Assembly (NCBI GenBank): GCA_020438135.1
Contig: JAGQVF010000155.1
Coordinates: forward strand, 1 to 35,931
Direction of reading: 5' to 3'
From: Bacteroidales bacterium
GTDB taxonomy: Bacteria > Bacteroidota > Bacteroidia > Bacteroidales > JAADJA01
Length of the DNA: 35,931 bases
Shown piece by piece: positions 1 through 8,342 of this stretch. Position 1 is the stretch's first letter, and each line of letters begins with the position of its first letter. Position numbers and translations under genes: made by a program. The notes beneath the pieces are model-generated. The model ran no database searches. It saw only the letters and a program-made list of their open reading frames with translations, and was not told where the DNA came from.

Positions 1-75
1 AGTCACTTTAGTCACTCTAAATTCTAGTCACTTAAGTCATTCCAAACTCTAGTCACTTGAATCACTTTCGTCACC
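1..75. repeat. Three tandem 25-bp repeat units built on AGTCACT
   Basis: Three consecutive 25-bp units start at 1, 26 and 51. Each opens with AGTCACTT, carries a second AGTCA-like word nine bases later, and the first two end in a C(T/C)AAA(T/C)TCT tail. Unit 3 is degenerate in its second half. AGTCA-like words lie at 1, 10, 26, 35, 51, 60 and 69. The array begins at the window edge, so it may continue upstream. Unit 3 lies inside the 3' end of the response regulator gene. There are no spacers of variable sequence, so it is not a CRISPR array. Function unknown. Confidence 0.85.
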
Positions 76-822
76 GGCCAGCCATTTTTTGAAATCTCCC
101 GAACGTTCGGTGCTGGCGATGGTATCGATCTCGCAGGGTGGGTCGAGTTCGATCTTTACCCTCGATTTCGAATAGGTGTACATCTCCTTGATCGCTTTGA
201 TGCTGATGATGAACTGCCGGTTGATCCGGTAATAGACCGAAGGATCGAGTTTGTCTTCCAGCTTGTCGAGGCTCAGATCGAGGGGAAAGGTGCTGTTTTC
301 GAAGGTGCGGAAAAAGTTATTGCCGCTGTCGGTATAAAAATAGGCGATGTCGTTCACATCAACCGCTTTGATCTTCTGCCCATAGCGCACCACAAACCGT
401 TTTTGGTATGCTTTGTTTCTGATCTTTTCGGCCAGTGCTTCATAATCGATGTGTTGCGGTTTCTGACTGTGCAGCCTTTTGAATTTGTTCAGACTTTCGG
501 CCAACACCTCTTTTTTTACCGGTTTCAGAATGTAGTCGATGCTGTTTACCCTGAATGCATCAATGGCATATTGATCGTAGGCAGTGATGAAGATCACCGG
601 GGCATCGACACGAACCTGCCTGAAAATCTCAAAACAAGAGCCATCGGCCAGGTGGATATCCTGAAACACCAGGTCGGGGTGGGTATTGGTTTTGTACCAG
701 CTTACGGCTGCATCGATGCTGTCGTGAATGTCGATGACCCGGATGGCCGGATCGATGTCGAGCAGCAGCTTCTCCAGCCGGCGTGCGGTTGCTTCCTCGT
801 CTTCAATGATCAATACTTTCAT
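49..822 (-). CDS. LytTR-family response regulator
   Basis: A 257-residue cytoplasmic response regulator. The receiver domain spans about residues 1-120, with acidic pocket residues E7/D8 and the expected phospho-acceptor D55 in the FQDIHL stretch. A LytTR DNA-binding domain spans about residues 135-250. The start codon overlaps the kinase stop as ATGA, so translation is probably coupled and this is the kinase's partner. Family knowledge: LytTR regulators bind direct-repeat sites upstream of target promoters; no target site is identified here. Odd feature: the acidic C-terminal tail ending SDSSD is encoded by the third unit of the 25-bp repeat, and the stop codon lies at a unit boundary, so repeat sequence may have replaced or extended the original gene end. 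Confidence 0.93.
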   Translation of the reverse strand: MKVLIIEDEEATARRLEKLLLDIDPAIRVIDIHDSIDAAVSWYKTNTHPDLVFQDIHLADGSCFEIFRQVRVDAPVIFITAYDQYAIDAFRVNSIDYILKPVKKEVLAESLNKFKRLHSQKPQHIDYEALAEKIRNKAYQKRFVVRYGQKIKAVDVNDIAYFYTDSGNNFFRTFENSTFPLDLSLDKLEDKLDPSVYYRINRQFIISIKAIKEMYTYSKSRVKIELDPPCEIDTIASTERSGDFKKWLAGDESDSSD

Positions 823-3746
823 AGTTGTTCAAAAATTATCGGGACACCCACCGAAAAAGTGTTTTCGTCTTTTTCGATCCTGATCTCCCTGTCGGTGAGT
901 ATCCGGTATCGGTTTGCAATGTTTTCGATGCCGATGCCGGTGGATGACATCACCTCTTTTTTTAATTGCAGTGAATTGGTTACAAATATAAAACCTTTCG
1001 ATATATCAGAATAGATTCGGATGTGCAACGGGTTAACTTTCGACACTACATTGTGTTTGATAGCATTTTCAATAAGCAGTTGCAGCGTAAGCGGCGGAAT
1101 TTTGATCCGGTCGGGAAATTCCGGTTTTTCGATGTCGATCACCAGGTTGTTTCCAAATCTTTTTTTCTGAAGACTGAGATAATTGTTTACGATCTTGAGC
1201 TCTTTTGTAAGGGGTATCACATCCAGATCTTTGTATTCCAACACATTCCTGAACAAAGCCGACAGCTCTTCCACATATACAAGGGCTTCTTCGGTATCGG
1301 TTTCGATCAGTGCCATCAACGTACTGAAACTGTTGAACAGGAAATGCGGATTGATCTGGCTTTTGAGATTTTCGAACTGGAATTTGATCTTTTCGCGGAT
1401 CACCTCTTGTTTCCGGCTGATGGCTCTTTCGCGAAGCCTGATGATGATAAAGATGACAATGATCAGCACAGCGACGATCAGGGCATAAAACCAAACGGTT
1501 TGCCAGTACGGTTTTTCGATGGTAAACGACCAGGCAATTTCATCGGCATGCTTAAAATCGTTATACAAACCCGATTTTACCCTGAACGTGTAAGTTCCCG
1601 GAAGCAGATTGCTGTAGATCATTGTATTGTTTCGGGTTTTCATCCAGTCGAGATCGTGCCCTTCGAGTTTGATCCTGTAAAACACCTTTTCGGGGAACTG
1701 ATACCAGATGCCTGTATAACCGAAAGCAAAATGATTTTGGGTATGCCCGAAAACTGAATCGGATTGGGTATCGATTTCTTCGAGGTAAACCGAAACGTTG
1801 TTGATCCGGGTGACAGGTTTTTGGCGAAAAGTATGACTGTGCCCGTTGTATTTAATAATGCCGTCAGAAGTCCCGATCCACACATTGCCCTTTGCGTCTT
1901 CGGCAAGGGTGTTAAGATCGGAATGTATATCGGCCAGTCCGGCATTCTCTTCAAAATGGATTATATCGCCACTACCGGTTTGCATCACATCGATGCCTCC
2001 ATCGTAGGCCATTACCATCTCACCGAAGCGGTTGATCAAAATACCTGAAAAAGATAGTTTCCCATGATCGGGATCGCTGTAGCAAAGCGTGGTTGTGTCG
2101 CCATCGTAACAATAAATCCCCTCGCGTGAAACATTCATCCACACCTGTCCTCTGTTACAAACAGAAACGGAGTAAACCACTTTGTTGCTGAATTCGCCAT
2201 CCGGGTGAAGATTTCTGAACGATCCGTTTTCATATACAATCACACCGCTTCCATCCGTAGCAAACCAAACCTGGTTGTTTTTACCGATGTGCAGGTCGTA
2301 AATAAAATTGTTGCTGAGGCCCTCTTTTTTTCCAAAATTTTCGAAATGGGGAATAAATTGTGGATTTTTTAGATTATCCGAAATGAGCACCCTGGAAGCA
2401 CCACCCAAAGTGGCAAACCATAACTCGTCGGTTGTACCTTTTATCGCCAGCACATTCCCGTTAACGAGACCGTTTTCTTCAGTGATCCGGATACTTTTGC
2501 CGGTTTCAGGATCGAGCCTGAGCAATCCCTGCCCGAAGGTTCCGATCCAAAGAAAACCAAAGGGATCGCGATGGAGGCTCATGATCTTCTGGCGGCTGAG
2601 ATCAAGACCGGTATTAAACTTTGTTATGTGATCGGGCCTGTTGCTGAAAAAGCGGAAAACACCACGGTCGTTGGCAAACCATACAGATCCGTCATCACAG
2701 GTGATGAGTGCGTGTATGTTGTCGGTGGGATAGGTTCCTGCTTTTCGGATGAAGGTAAGTTTGTTTCCGGAAGAAAGGGTGATGTCGGTGCCCGAAACCA
2801 GCCAGGCATTACCTTCATCATCCTGCATCATTTTTCTGATCCTGGAAAGGTTGATTTCTTCCTGACTTTCGTATCGGTTCACCTCTCCGCTATTGAATAT
2901 ATATTCGATCAATCCTTTGCCGTTGGTGGCAATCCAGAGCCTGTCGGAAAGAGCCAGAATATCGTTTACGGTTCCGTAGGGCCAGTCCCGGAAAACTTCA
3001 GGAGTTTCAATTTTGCCGGTTTCGGTGTTATAGCGGCACACCCCGAATTCGTGCATACCTATCCAGATGTTGCCTGTTTGGTCTTTTTCGAGGCTGCGAA
3101 TGATAAAGTCAGGCAATCCGTCATCAACGGTTATATGTGTAATGTCAAACCTGGTTGAATCAACATCGAGCAGGTTGATGCCATTATCGGTGCCTACCCA
3201 AATCCGTCCTTTTTCATCTTTTACGAACGAATAGATATAGTTGTCGGAGAGGTGGGGGCCATTACCCATTTTAACCAGGCGAAGATCGTCGGTATAATAG
3301 ATGCCATCGCCGTAGGTTCCAAACCAGGTGCGGTGGTTATTGCCTGTGATGATGTCGGTAATCCTTCTGTCGGGCAGGCTGTCGGCTGTAACCGGTTCGG
3401 GAATGTATTGACCTGATAATCGAAGCACATTTCCGTTGTCGAGGCCCACCCAAATGTGGTTGTTATCCCCTTCACCAATGGCTGATACTCCGACTTTCAG
3501 CAAACCGTCAGGGTCGGGAAGCTGTTCGAAACTGATGCCGTCAAACCTGTATAATCCACCGGTGGTGCCGATCCAGACGTATCCGGCATGGTCCTGGAAA
3601 AGGGTATTGATCTGCTGACCGGTGAAATTGCCTGTGGCAGGTACCTGCCTGAACCAGGGCTCCTGGGCACGGGTTGATTGATTTATGATGCCGGGGCAAA
3701 CCAACAGGATCAGCAGTATCAGAATGATGTAGATCTTTCGGGTCAT
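819..3746 (-). CDS. Propeller-domain sensor histidine kinase (LytS-like catalytic part)
   Basis: A 975-residue membrane sensor. It has an N-terminal signal/anchor segment (about 1-28), then about fourteen reg_prop-type repeats of the form (D/G)xxGxxWxGTxxG, enough for two seven-bladed periplasmic propellers. A Y_Y_Y domain (about 683-745), one membrane segment (about 750-771) and a His_kinase/LytS-type core follow. The phospho-acceptor His is about residue 801 in NPHFLFN, and the ATP-binding N-box ENAIKHN is near 890. Unlike the well-known hybrid propeller kinases of Bacteroides it has no fused receiver or AraC domain; the regulator is the separate overlapping LytTR gene. It starts 9 bp after the YceI-like gene. 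The ligand is unknown; polysaccharide sensing is typical of hybrid relatives but cannot be assumed. Confidence 0.93.
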   Translation of the reverse strand: MTRKIYIILILLILLVCPGIINQSTRAQEPWFRQVPATGNFTGQQINTLFQDHAGYVWIGTTGGLYRFDGISFEQLPDPDGLLKVGVSAIGEGDNNHIWVGLDNGNVLRLSGQYIPEPVTADSLPDRRITDIITGNNHRTWFGTYGDGIYYTDDLRLVKMGNGPHLSDNYIYSFVKDEKGRIWVGTDNGINLLDVDSTRFDITHITVDDGLPDFIIRSLEKDQTGNIWIGMHEFGVCRYNTETGKIETPEVFRDWPYGTVNDILALSDRLWIATNGKGLIEYIFNSGEVNRYESQEEINLSRIRKMMQDDEGNAWLVSGTDITLSSGNKLTFIRKAGTYPTDNIHALITCDDGSVWFANDRGVFRFFSNRPDHITKFNTGLDLSRQKIMSLHRDPFGFLWIGTFGQGLLRLDPETGKSIRITEENGLVNGNVLAIKGTTDELWFATLGGASRVLISDNLKNPQFIPHFENFGKKEGLSNNFIYDLHIGKNNQVWFATDGSGVIVYENGSFRNLHPDGEFSNKVVYSVSVCNRGQVWMNVSREGIYCYDGDTTTLCYSDPDHGKLSFSGILINRFGEMVMAYDGGIDVMQTGSGDIIHFEENAGLADIHSDLNTLAEDAKGNVWIGTSDGIIKYNGHSHTFRQKPVTRINNVSVYLEEIDTQSDSVFGHTQNHFAFGYTGIWYQFPEKVFYRIKLEGHDLDWMKTRNNTMIYSNLLPGTYTFRVKSGLYNDFKHADEIAWSFTIEKPYWQTVWFYALIVAVLIIVIFIIIRLRERAISRKQEVIREKIKFQFENLKSQINPHFLFNSFSTLMALIETDTEEALVYVEELSALFRNVLEYKDLDVIPLTKELKIVNNYLSLQKKRFGNNLVIDIEKPEFPDRIKIPPLTLQLLIENAIKHNVVSKVNPLHIRIYSDISKGFIFVTNSLQLKKEVMSSTGIGIENIANRYRILTDREIRIEKDENTFSVGVPIIFEQL

Positions 3747-3755
3747 ACACGCAGG

Positions 3756-4316
3756 TTACTCTTTTGTTAATCCGGCTTTTATATCTACCTGAATCTCCTC
3801 TGCAATTTTCTGGTAAACAAGCTGAGGAATGGTGATGTTGTGATCGGCAAGCGGTACGATAAAACGGGATGATACCACAATCGTATCGCCTGCAATCTTC
3901 AGGGTACATTTGATGATGCGCTCCTGTTTTACCCCATGAATATCGAGCAGACCTTTAGCCCGCACGGTTTGTTCACCGGGGTTTTCCGGATCAACCGTTT
4001 CGATGATCTTACCCGAAAACCGGGCGAAGGGATATTGTTCGGTCTCCATGTAGTTTTCGTAAAAATGTTCCTGCTGCAGAGGAGAGTTAAATCCTTTGAG
4101 TGTATTCACCTCAAGCTGGAAGGCGAATGTTCGTTTGTCGATATCTACCAGGCCTTGCAGCGAACTTGATTCGGCGGTAATAAATTCAAGGGGAGCATCG
4201 GAAACAAATTTGATAAATCCGTTTTCAGTTTTATAAAGCGCCTGTTGCGTTCTGGCCTGAAAAAAGGTCAGCAACAGCACCATTGCTAACAGTAAAAATC
4301 TCTGTAATGGGAACAT
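3756..4316 (-). CDS. YceI-like periplasmic protein
   Basis: A 186-residue protein with a clear signal peptide (about 1-23, ending in ARTQQ) and a body resembling the YceI lipocalin-like fold: an FVSDAPLEFITAESSSLQG opening, a central F(Q/N)xxYMETEQYPFARFSGKI stretch and a late VPLADHNI segment. YceI proteins bind isoprenoid or other amphiphilic molecules in the periplasm; whether this one does is inferred only from the family. It sits 9 bp upstream of the sensor kinase, so it may be part of the same signalling unit, for example presenting a ligand, but this is speculative. A 41-bp gap separates it from the MORN-repeat gene upstream. Confidence 0.82.
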   Translation of the reverse strand: MFPLQRFLLLAMVLLLTFFQARTQQALYKTENGFIKFVSDAPLEFITAESSSLQGLVDIDKRTFAFQLEVNTLKGFNSPLQQEHFYENYMETEQYPFARFSGKIIETVDPENPGEQTVRAKGLLDIHGVKQERIIKCTLKIAGDTIVVSSRFIVPLADHNITIPQLVYQKIAEEIQVDIKAGLTKE

Positions 4317-4357
4317 ACCGAATAAACAACGTTATAAGAGTAAGGTTTAATAAAGGA

Positions 4358-4783
4358 TTATGGGTTGTCGTAATCGACCTCTTTCTGAAGGTTTCCGTCC
4401 AAGTCCCAAAACTTCCAGATGCCTGTCCGCTCATTGTTTTTAACCTCACCTTCATAATACTTTTGACCGTTGGGATGCCAAACCGTTTTTAGTCCGTTTT
4501 CTTTGCCATCCTTAAAGTGTCCGCGGCTCCAGAGTTTGCCGTCTGCAAACCAGGCGTTCCATTCACCGTCGCGCACTCCGTTTTTGAAGGTTCCTTCAAT
4601 TCTTTTCTGCCCGTTTTCGTGGTATTCAATTTTACGCAGCAGCACTTTTTTATCCTCCGTCTTGTAATATTTAACCACTTGTGGCGTGCCGTCGGGATGG
4701 GTCAGTTCTACATATTCATATGGATCGGAAGTGCAGGACCACAGTCCGAAAACCAGCAACAGCAATAAGATTTTTCTCATCAT
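4358..4783 (-). CDS. MORN/YwqK-type repeat lipoprotein
   Basis: About 141 residues from the ATG at 4783. An in-frame ATG at 4849 exists but lies inside pyrC and would bury the signal peptide; the chosen start gives MMRKILLLLLVFGLWSC, a standard lipoprotein signal with Cys17. The body consists of MORN-like repeats (YHENGQKRIEGTFKNGVRDG, WFADGKLWSRGHFKDGKENG, WHPNGQKYYEGEVKNNERTG, WDLDGNLQKEVDY). These match proteins often annotated YwqK-family antitoxin, but no toxin gene is adjacent and that label should not be taken literally. It begins 1 bp after the pyrC stop, so it is almost certainly cotranscribed. Role unknown; predicted membrane-anchored. Confidence 0.85.
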   Translation of the reverse strand: MMRKILLLLLVFGLWSCTSDPYEYVELTHPDGTPQVVKYYKTEDKKVLLRKIEYHENGQKRIEGTFKNGVRDGEWNAWFADGKLWSRGHFKDGKENGLKTVWHPNGQKYYEGEVKNNERTGIWKFWDLDGNLQKEVDYDNP

Positions 4784-4784
4784 A

Positions 4785-6140
4785 TTATCTTTGAAACAAA
4801 AGCCTTTGGCCTTTAACCTGTTCGTTAAATTGTCCGTTTTGATACACAAGATTTCCGTTCACAAAGGTATGGGTTATCGACGAATGAAAGGTATGTCCTT
4901 CAAAAGGCGACCAACCGCATTTATATAACAATGAATCACGGGTAACTTCTGAAGGTTTATCCGGATCGATCAACACCAGGTCGGCATGGTATCCTTTGCG
5001 GATAAACCCTCTTTTTTGAACCTGGAAACAGATGGCCGGAGCGTGACACATTTTTTCAACGATCCGCTCGAGGGTGATTTTCCGCTGGTGGTAAAAATCG
5101 AGCATGGCAGGCAGGGCATGTTGTACAAGTGGCCCTCCCGAGGGTGCTTTCAGGTAAGGATTGTCTTTTTCGTCAAGGGTGTGCGGCGCATGGTCTGTGG
5201 CTATCACATCCAGCTTGTTATCAAGCATTGCATTAAAAAGTGCATCGCGGTCTTCTTTGGTTTTAACAGCCGGATTCCATTTGATCAGTGTTCCTTTTTC
5301 GGCATAATCCGAGTTGCTGAACCACAGGTGATGGATGCAAACTTCGGCTGTTATTTTTTTCCTGGAAAGGGGAATGGTATTGTCGAAGAGCTCCAGTTCG
5401 CGTGCCGTTGAGAGATGCAGGATATGCAGCCTGGTGTTGTAGAGTTTGGCCAGCCCCACAGCCAGTTTAGAGCTTTTATAACAGGCTTTGTCGCTTCGGA
5501 TCAGGGGATGTGCCTCGATGGGAATCCGGTTGCCGTATTTCTCTTTGAAAAGTTCTGTATTATCGCGTATGGTTTGTTCGTCTTCGCAATGGACCGCAAT
5601 CAGCATTTTGCTTTTGGAGAAGATCGCATTCAGGGTGTTAACATTATCCACCAGCATGTTTCCTGTTGAAGCCCCCATAAATATTTTAATCCCACAAACG
5701 GTTGCCGGATCTGTTTTAAGGATCTCCTCCAGATTGTTGTTGGTAGTGCCCATGTAAAAAGAGTAATTGGCCAGGGATTTTTCGGCTGCGATCTTGTATT
5801 TTTCTTCGAGCAGCTCTTGTGTGACGGCCTGGGGAATGGTGTTGGGCATTTCCATAAAAGAGGTGATGCCTCCGGCAATGGCTGCTTTGCTTTCGGTATA
5901 AATTTCGGCTTTGTGGGTCAAACCCGGTTCGCGGAAATGGACCTGGTCGTCGATCACACCCGGGATCAGGATTTTTCCATCGGCATCAATGGTTTCGGAA
6001 TTGTCATCCGGTGTTGGATTTTCACCGGGAGGATGAGGAAGAATGTTGTAAATGAGTCCGTCTTTTACCTGCACACTGCCATGGAAGATTTTCCCTTCAT
6101 TGACAATGCGGGCGTTGTGTATGTTTAGCGTTCCGTTCAT
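4785..6140 (-). CDS. pyrC: Dihydroorotase
   Basis: A 451-residue amidohydrolase-fold enzyme that cyclises N-carbamoyl-L-aspartate to dihydroorotate in pyrimidine synthesis. Visible landmarks are the VIDDQVHFREPG loop (Q66, H68), the carboxylysine candidate K152 in CGIKIFMGAS, metal-ligand candidates in AVHCEDE and LHILHLSTA, and the catalytic Asp in TDHAPHT. The first metal-binding His of the usual HxH pair is Gln (CAG codon at 5943-5945). From memory, this Gln form is common in Bacteroidota homologues, so it is probably lineage-specific rather than inactivating. Cytoplasmic. The gene lies 61 bp after the glycosyltransferase and 1 bp before the MORN lipoprotein. Confidence 0.93.
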   Translation of the reverse strand: MNGTLNIHNARIVNEGKIFHGSVQVKDGLIYNILPHPPGENPTPDDNSETIDADGKILIPGVIDDQVHFREPGLTHKAEIYTESKAAIAGGITSFMEMPNTIPQAVTQELLEEKYKIAAEKSLANYSFYMGTTNNNLEEILKTDPATVCGIKIFMGASTGNMLVDNVNTLNAIFSKSKMLIAVHCEDEQTIRDNTELFKEKYGNRIPIEAHPLIRSDKACYKSSKLAVGLAKLYNTRLHILHLSTARELELFDNTIPLSRKKITAEVCIHHLWFSNSDYAEKGTLIKWNPAVKTKEDRDALFNAMLDNKLDVIATDHAPHTLDEKDNPYLKAPSGGPLVQHALPAMLDFYHQRKITLERIVEKMCHAPAICFQVQKRGFIRKGYHADLVLIDPDKPSEVTRDSLLYKCGWSPFEGHTFHSSITHTFVNGNLVYQNGQFNEQVKGQRLLFQR

Positions 6141-6201
6141 GGGAATAAGGTATGAAGCGTGAAGTAGAATTTTTGCGAATTTACAAAAAATAGAGGTGCG
6201 G

Positions 6202-6942
6202 CTATTTTGCAGGTTTAATTTTATTGCGCATGCTTCGCCACCTGAGTTCCATCACACCAAATATAGCCTCTTTGAAAATGCTTTTGTTCATTTTTGATTC
6301 GCCCTGTGTTCTGTCGGTAAAGATGATATCGACCTCCCGGATGTTAAAACCGAGTTTCCAGGCTGTAAATTTCATCTCGATCTGGAAAGCATAGCCTGTA
6401 AATTTGATCTTATCGAGGTTGATGGTTTGCAACACTTTCCTCCGGTAACACTTAAAACCTGCTGTGGTGTCCTGCACATTCATGCGGGTGATAAAGCGAA
6501 CATATACCGAAGCGAAATACGACATCAGTATCCGTCCCATGGGCCAGTTAACCACATTTACTCCTTTGATGTAACGCGATCCGATTGCCACATCGGCTCC
6601 ATCATCCATGCAGGCTTTATACAAGCGAATCAGGTCGTCAGGGTTGTGCGAAAAATCGGCATCCATTTCAAAAATGAATTCGTAACCGTGTTGCAAAGCC
6701 CACTTAAATCCATGGATATAGGCAGTTCCGAGTCCCAGTTTGCCCTTTCGTTCTTCAATGAACAACTGATCGGGAAATTCTTTCATCAACCGTTTAACAA
6801 TATCTGCTGTTCCATCGGGTGAATTATCCTCGACTACCAGGATGTGAAATACTTTGTTGAGTGAAAATACTTTACGGATGATCCGTTCAATGTTTTCCTT
6901 CTCTTTGTAGGTAGGTATGATGACTAAACTATCTGAGGTCAC
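6202..6942 (-). CDS. Polyprenol-phosphate glycosyltransferase (DPM1-like, GT2)
   Basis: A 246-residue GT2-fold enzyme. It has the N-terminal VIIPTYKEKENIERI motif, VVEDNSPDGT (about 36-45) and the metal-binding D94-A-D96 in EMDADFSHNPDD, then GSRYIKGV and the DTTAGFKCYRR segment typical of dolichol/polyprenol monophosphomannose synthases. It has no C-terminal membrane segments, so it resembles the short soluble DPM1 type. It probably transfers a sugar (often mannose) from a nucleotide sugar to polyprenyl phosphate at the inner membrane, feeding periplasmic glycosylation; the exact sugar cannot be read from sequence. It is the first gene of the minus-strand run that continues through pyrC. Confidence 0.88.
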   Translation of the reverse strand: MTSDSLVIIPTYKEKENIERIIRKVFSLNKVFHILVVEDNSPDGTADIVKRLMKEFPDQLFIEERKGKLGLGTAYIHGFKWALQHGYEFIFEMDADFSHNPDDLIRLYKACMDDGADVAIGSRYIKGVNVVNWPMGRILMSYFASVYVRFITRMNVQDTTAGFKCYRRKVLQTINLDKIKFTGYAFQIEMKFTAWKLGFNIREVDIIFTDRTQGESKMNKSIFKEAIFGVMELRWRSMRNKIKPAK

Positions 6943-6989
6943 TGCTGTTCATTTATGGTAGACGCATTTTAGGAACATCTTTAACGGTG

Positions 6990-7021
6990 CAAAAGTCGAT
7001 AAAATTGTTGATATGTACAAT
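6990..7021 (-). promoter_or_regulatory. Weak promoter candidate for the glycosyltransferase operon
   Basis: On the minus strand, GACTTTTG (6990-6997) is one mismatch from the Bacteroidota -7 consensus TAnnTTTG. ATTG (7018-7021) is one mismatch from the -33 TTTG, with 20 bases between them, within the usual range. Both elements are imperfect. Confidence 0.35.
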
Positions 7022-7039
7022 AGCACGCAAAAGGATTGT

Positions 7040-7085
7040 AAACTTCGCAGGGATGTTGATGGATATGGTTATTTTTGCGAAGTTT
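7040..7085. repeat. Perfect 10-bp inverted repeat
   Basis: AAACTTCGCA at 7040-7049 is exactly complementary to TGCGAAGTTT at 7076-7085, separated by 26 bp. A short T-run continues after the right arm. It could be an operator, a structured leader or a remnant element. The right arm overlaps a TATTTTTG box (7070-7077) that fits the -7 consensus on the plus strand but has no good -33 partner. Confidence 0.6.
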
Positions 7086-7229
7086 TTATGAAATGTTGGA
7101 ATAGGGGAATGAATGACATTTTTTTCAAAAAAATTATACTCAAAAAATAAATGACAAATAGATTACAAAATACAATGATTAAAAAACTCAGACAGGAGAG
7201 TGGCTCCGGCTGCATTTCACATTTTAATA

Positions 7230-7286
7230 AGTCAAGTCATTATTCTAAATCTATTAATTTTAGTCAATTTAGTCAATCAAGTCAAT
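7230..7286. repeat. AGTCA word cluster with 9-bp period upstream of fbp
   Basis: AGTCA words lie at 7230, 7235, 7262, 7271 and 7280; the last three are spaced exactly nine bases apart (AGTCAATTT, AGTCAATCA, AGTCAATAA). Between the two groups is TTCTAAATCT, resembling the CTAAATTCT tail of the 25-bp repeat at 1-75. The two sites therefore look related. It ends 19 bp before the fbp start. Confidence 0.7.
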
Positions 7287-7304
7287 AATCCCGGTAAATA
7301 GCGT

Positions 7305-8318
7305 ATGAAAACACTAATAGAGTTTATCAATGAAAAACAAGCCGATTTTCCTTTTGCCACGGGGGAGTTAACGCGCTTATTGAATGATATAGGAATTGCA
7401 GCGAAAATTGTTAACCGTGAGATAAACAAAGCCGGACTGGCGGATATCCTCGGATTTGAAGGTTCGACAAACGTGCAGGGTGAAGATCAAAAAAAGCTGG
7501 ATGTGTTTGCCAATGATCAGTTCATCAAAGCCCTGAAAAATGGCGGGCAATGTTGTGCCATTGCTTCGGAAGAAAATGATGAGCTGATCACATTCGACAG
7601 CGAACTGTCAAACAAAGGTAAATATGTGGTGGCCATGGATCCGCTTGACGGAAGTTCAAACATCGAGGTGAATGTTTCAATCGGTACGATATTTTCTGTT
7701 TACCGGAGGATCAGCGAACCCGGATCATGCGGAACCAATGCCGATTTGTTGCAACCCGGTACCGAAATGGTTGCAGCCGGATATGTGATCTACGGGTCCT
7801 CCACTATGCTGGTTTATTCCACAGGAAACGGAGTAAATGGGTTCACCCTCGATCCGTCGGTTGGGTTATTCCTGCTCTCGCATCCCGAAATTAAAATTCC
7901 TGAAAACGGAAGCATCTATTCGATCAATGAGGCCAACTATATCCATTTTCCTGAAGGGGTAAAAGAATATATACGGTTTTGCCAGGAAGATGATCCGGAT
8001 AGCGGCAGGCCTTATACCACCAGGTATATCGGGTCGCTGGTTGCCGATTTTCACCGGAATTTATTACGCGGTGGCATTTATATGTATCCGGGAACCAAAA
8101 AACGTAAAGATGGAAAACTGAGGTTGCTCTATGAGTGTAATCCCATTGGTTTTTTGGCTGAACAAGCCGGGGGAAAAGCTTCGGACGGATTCAGACGTAC
8201 CCTCGGGATCAAACCTGAATCGTTGCACCAACGTACCCCGTTTTTTGTGGGATCGTCTGAAATGGTTGAAAAAGCTGAGTACTTCATGCATTATTATTCA
8301 AAAGATTTTAAGTCCTGA
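7305..8318 (+). CDS. fbp: Fructose-1,6-bisphosphatase, class I
   Basis: 337 residues, the normal length for class I enzymes. It hydrolyses fructose-1,6-bisphosphate to fructose-6-phosphate in gluconeogenesis, in the cytoplasm. The metal-binding signature DPLDGSSN starts at D112; ASEEND lies upstream (metal-site Glu residues), and [20 protein letters not shown] forms the late substrate/metal-site segment. The ATG start is well placed against family N termini ([10 protein letters not shown]). mfd follows after 24 bp, so the two may be cotranscribed. The upstream AGTCA cluster is the only unusual sequence near its start. Confidence 0.96.
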   Translation: MKTLIEFINEKQADFPFATGELTRLLNDIGIAAKIVNREINKAGLADILGFEGSTNVQGEDQKKLDVFANDQFIKALKNGGQCCAIASEENDELITFDSELSNKGKYVVAMDPLDGSSNIEVNVSIGTIFSVYRRISEPGSCGTNADLLQPGTEMVAAGYVIYGSSTMLVYSTGNGVNGFTLDPSVGLFLLSHPEIKIPENGSIYSINEANYIHFPEGVKEYIRFCQEDDPDSGRPYTTRYIGSLVADFHRNLLRGGIYMYPGTKKRKDGKLRLLYECNPIGFLAEQAGGKASDGFRRTLGIKPESLHQRTPFFVGSSEMVEKAEYFMHYYSKDFKS

Positions 8319-8342
8319 TCGTATTAATAATAATTACCGGTA

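Larger units (their letters stand above)
6943..7304. other. Divergent intergenic region between the glycosyltransferase and fbp
   Basis: 362 bp without a plausible gene; only very short ORFs are present. It is AT-rich and holds a weak minus-strand promoter candidate, a perfect 10-bp inverted repeat, poly-A/T runs at about 7118-7150, and a cluster of AGTCA words just before fbp. Each is listed separately. Confidence 0.8.

Noticed and set aside
1-75. Possible CRISPR array
   Set aside because: Units are contiguous and degenerate with no unique spacers, and no cas genes are present.
403-3158. Several long plus-strand frames (403-1014, 1023-1757, 2571-3158)
   Set aside because: They lie opposite the kinase and regulator genes, whose domains are unambiguous; the antisense products show no recognisable domain or signal.
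4358-4783. Toxin-antitoxin system suggested by the YwqK antitoxin label
   Set aside because: No toxin-like gene is adjacent; MORN repeats alone do not support the role.
4784-4849. Upstream start for the MORN lipoprotein
   Set aside because: It lies in pyrC and would hide the lipoprotein signal that begins at 4783.
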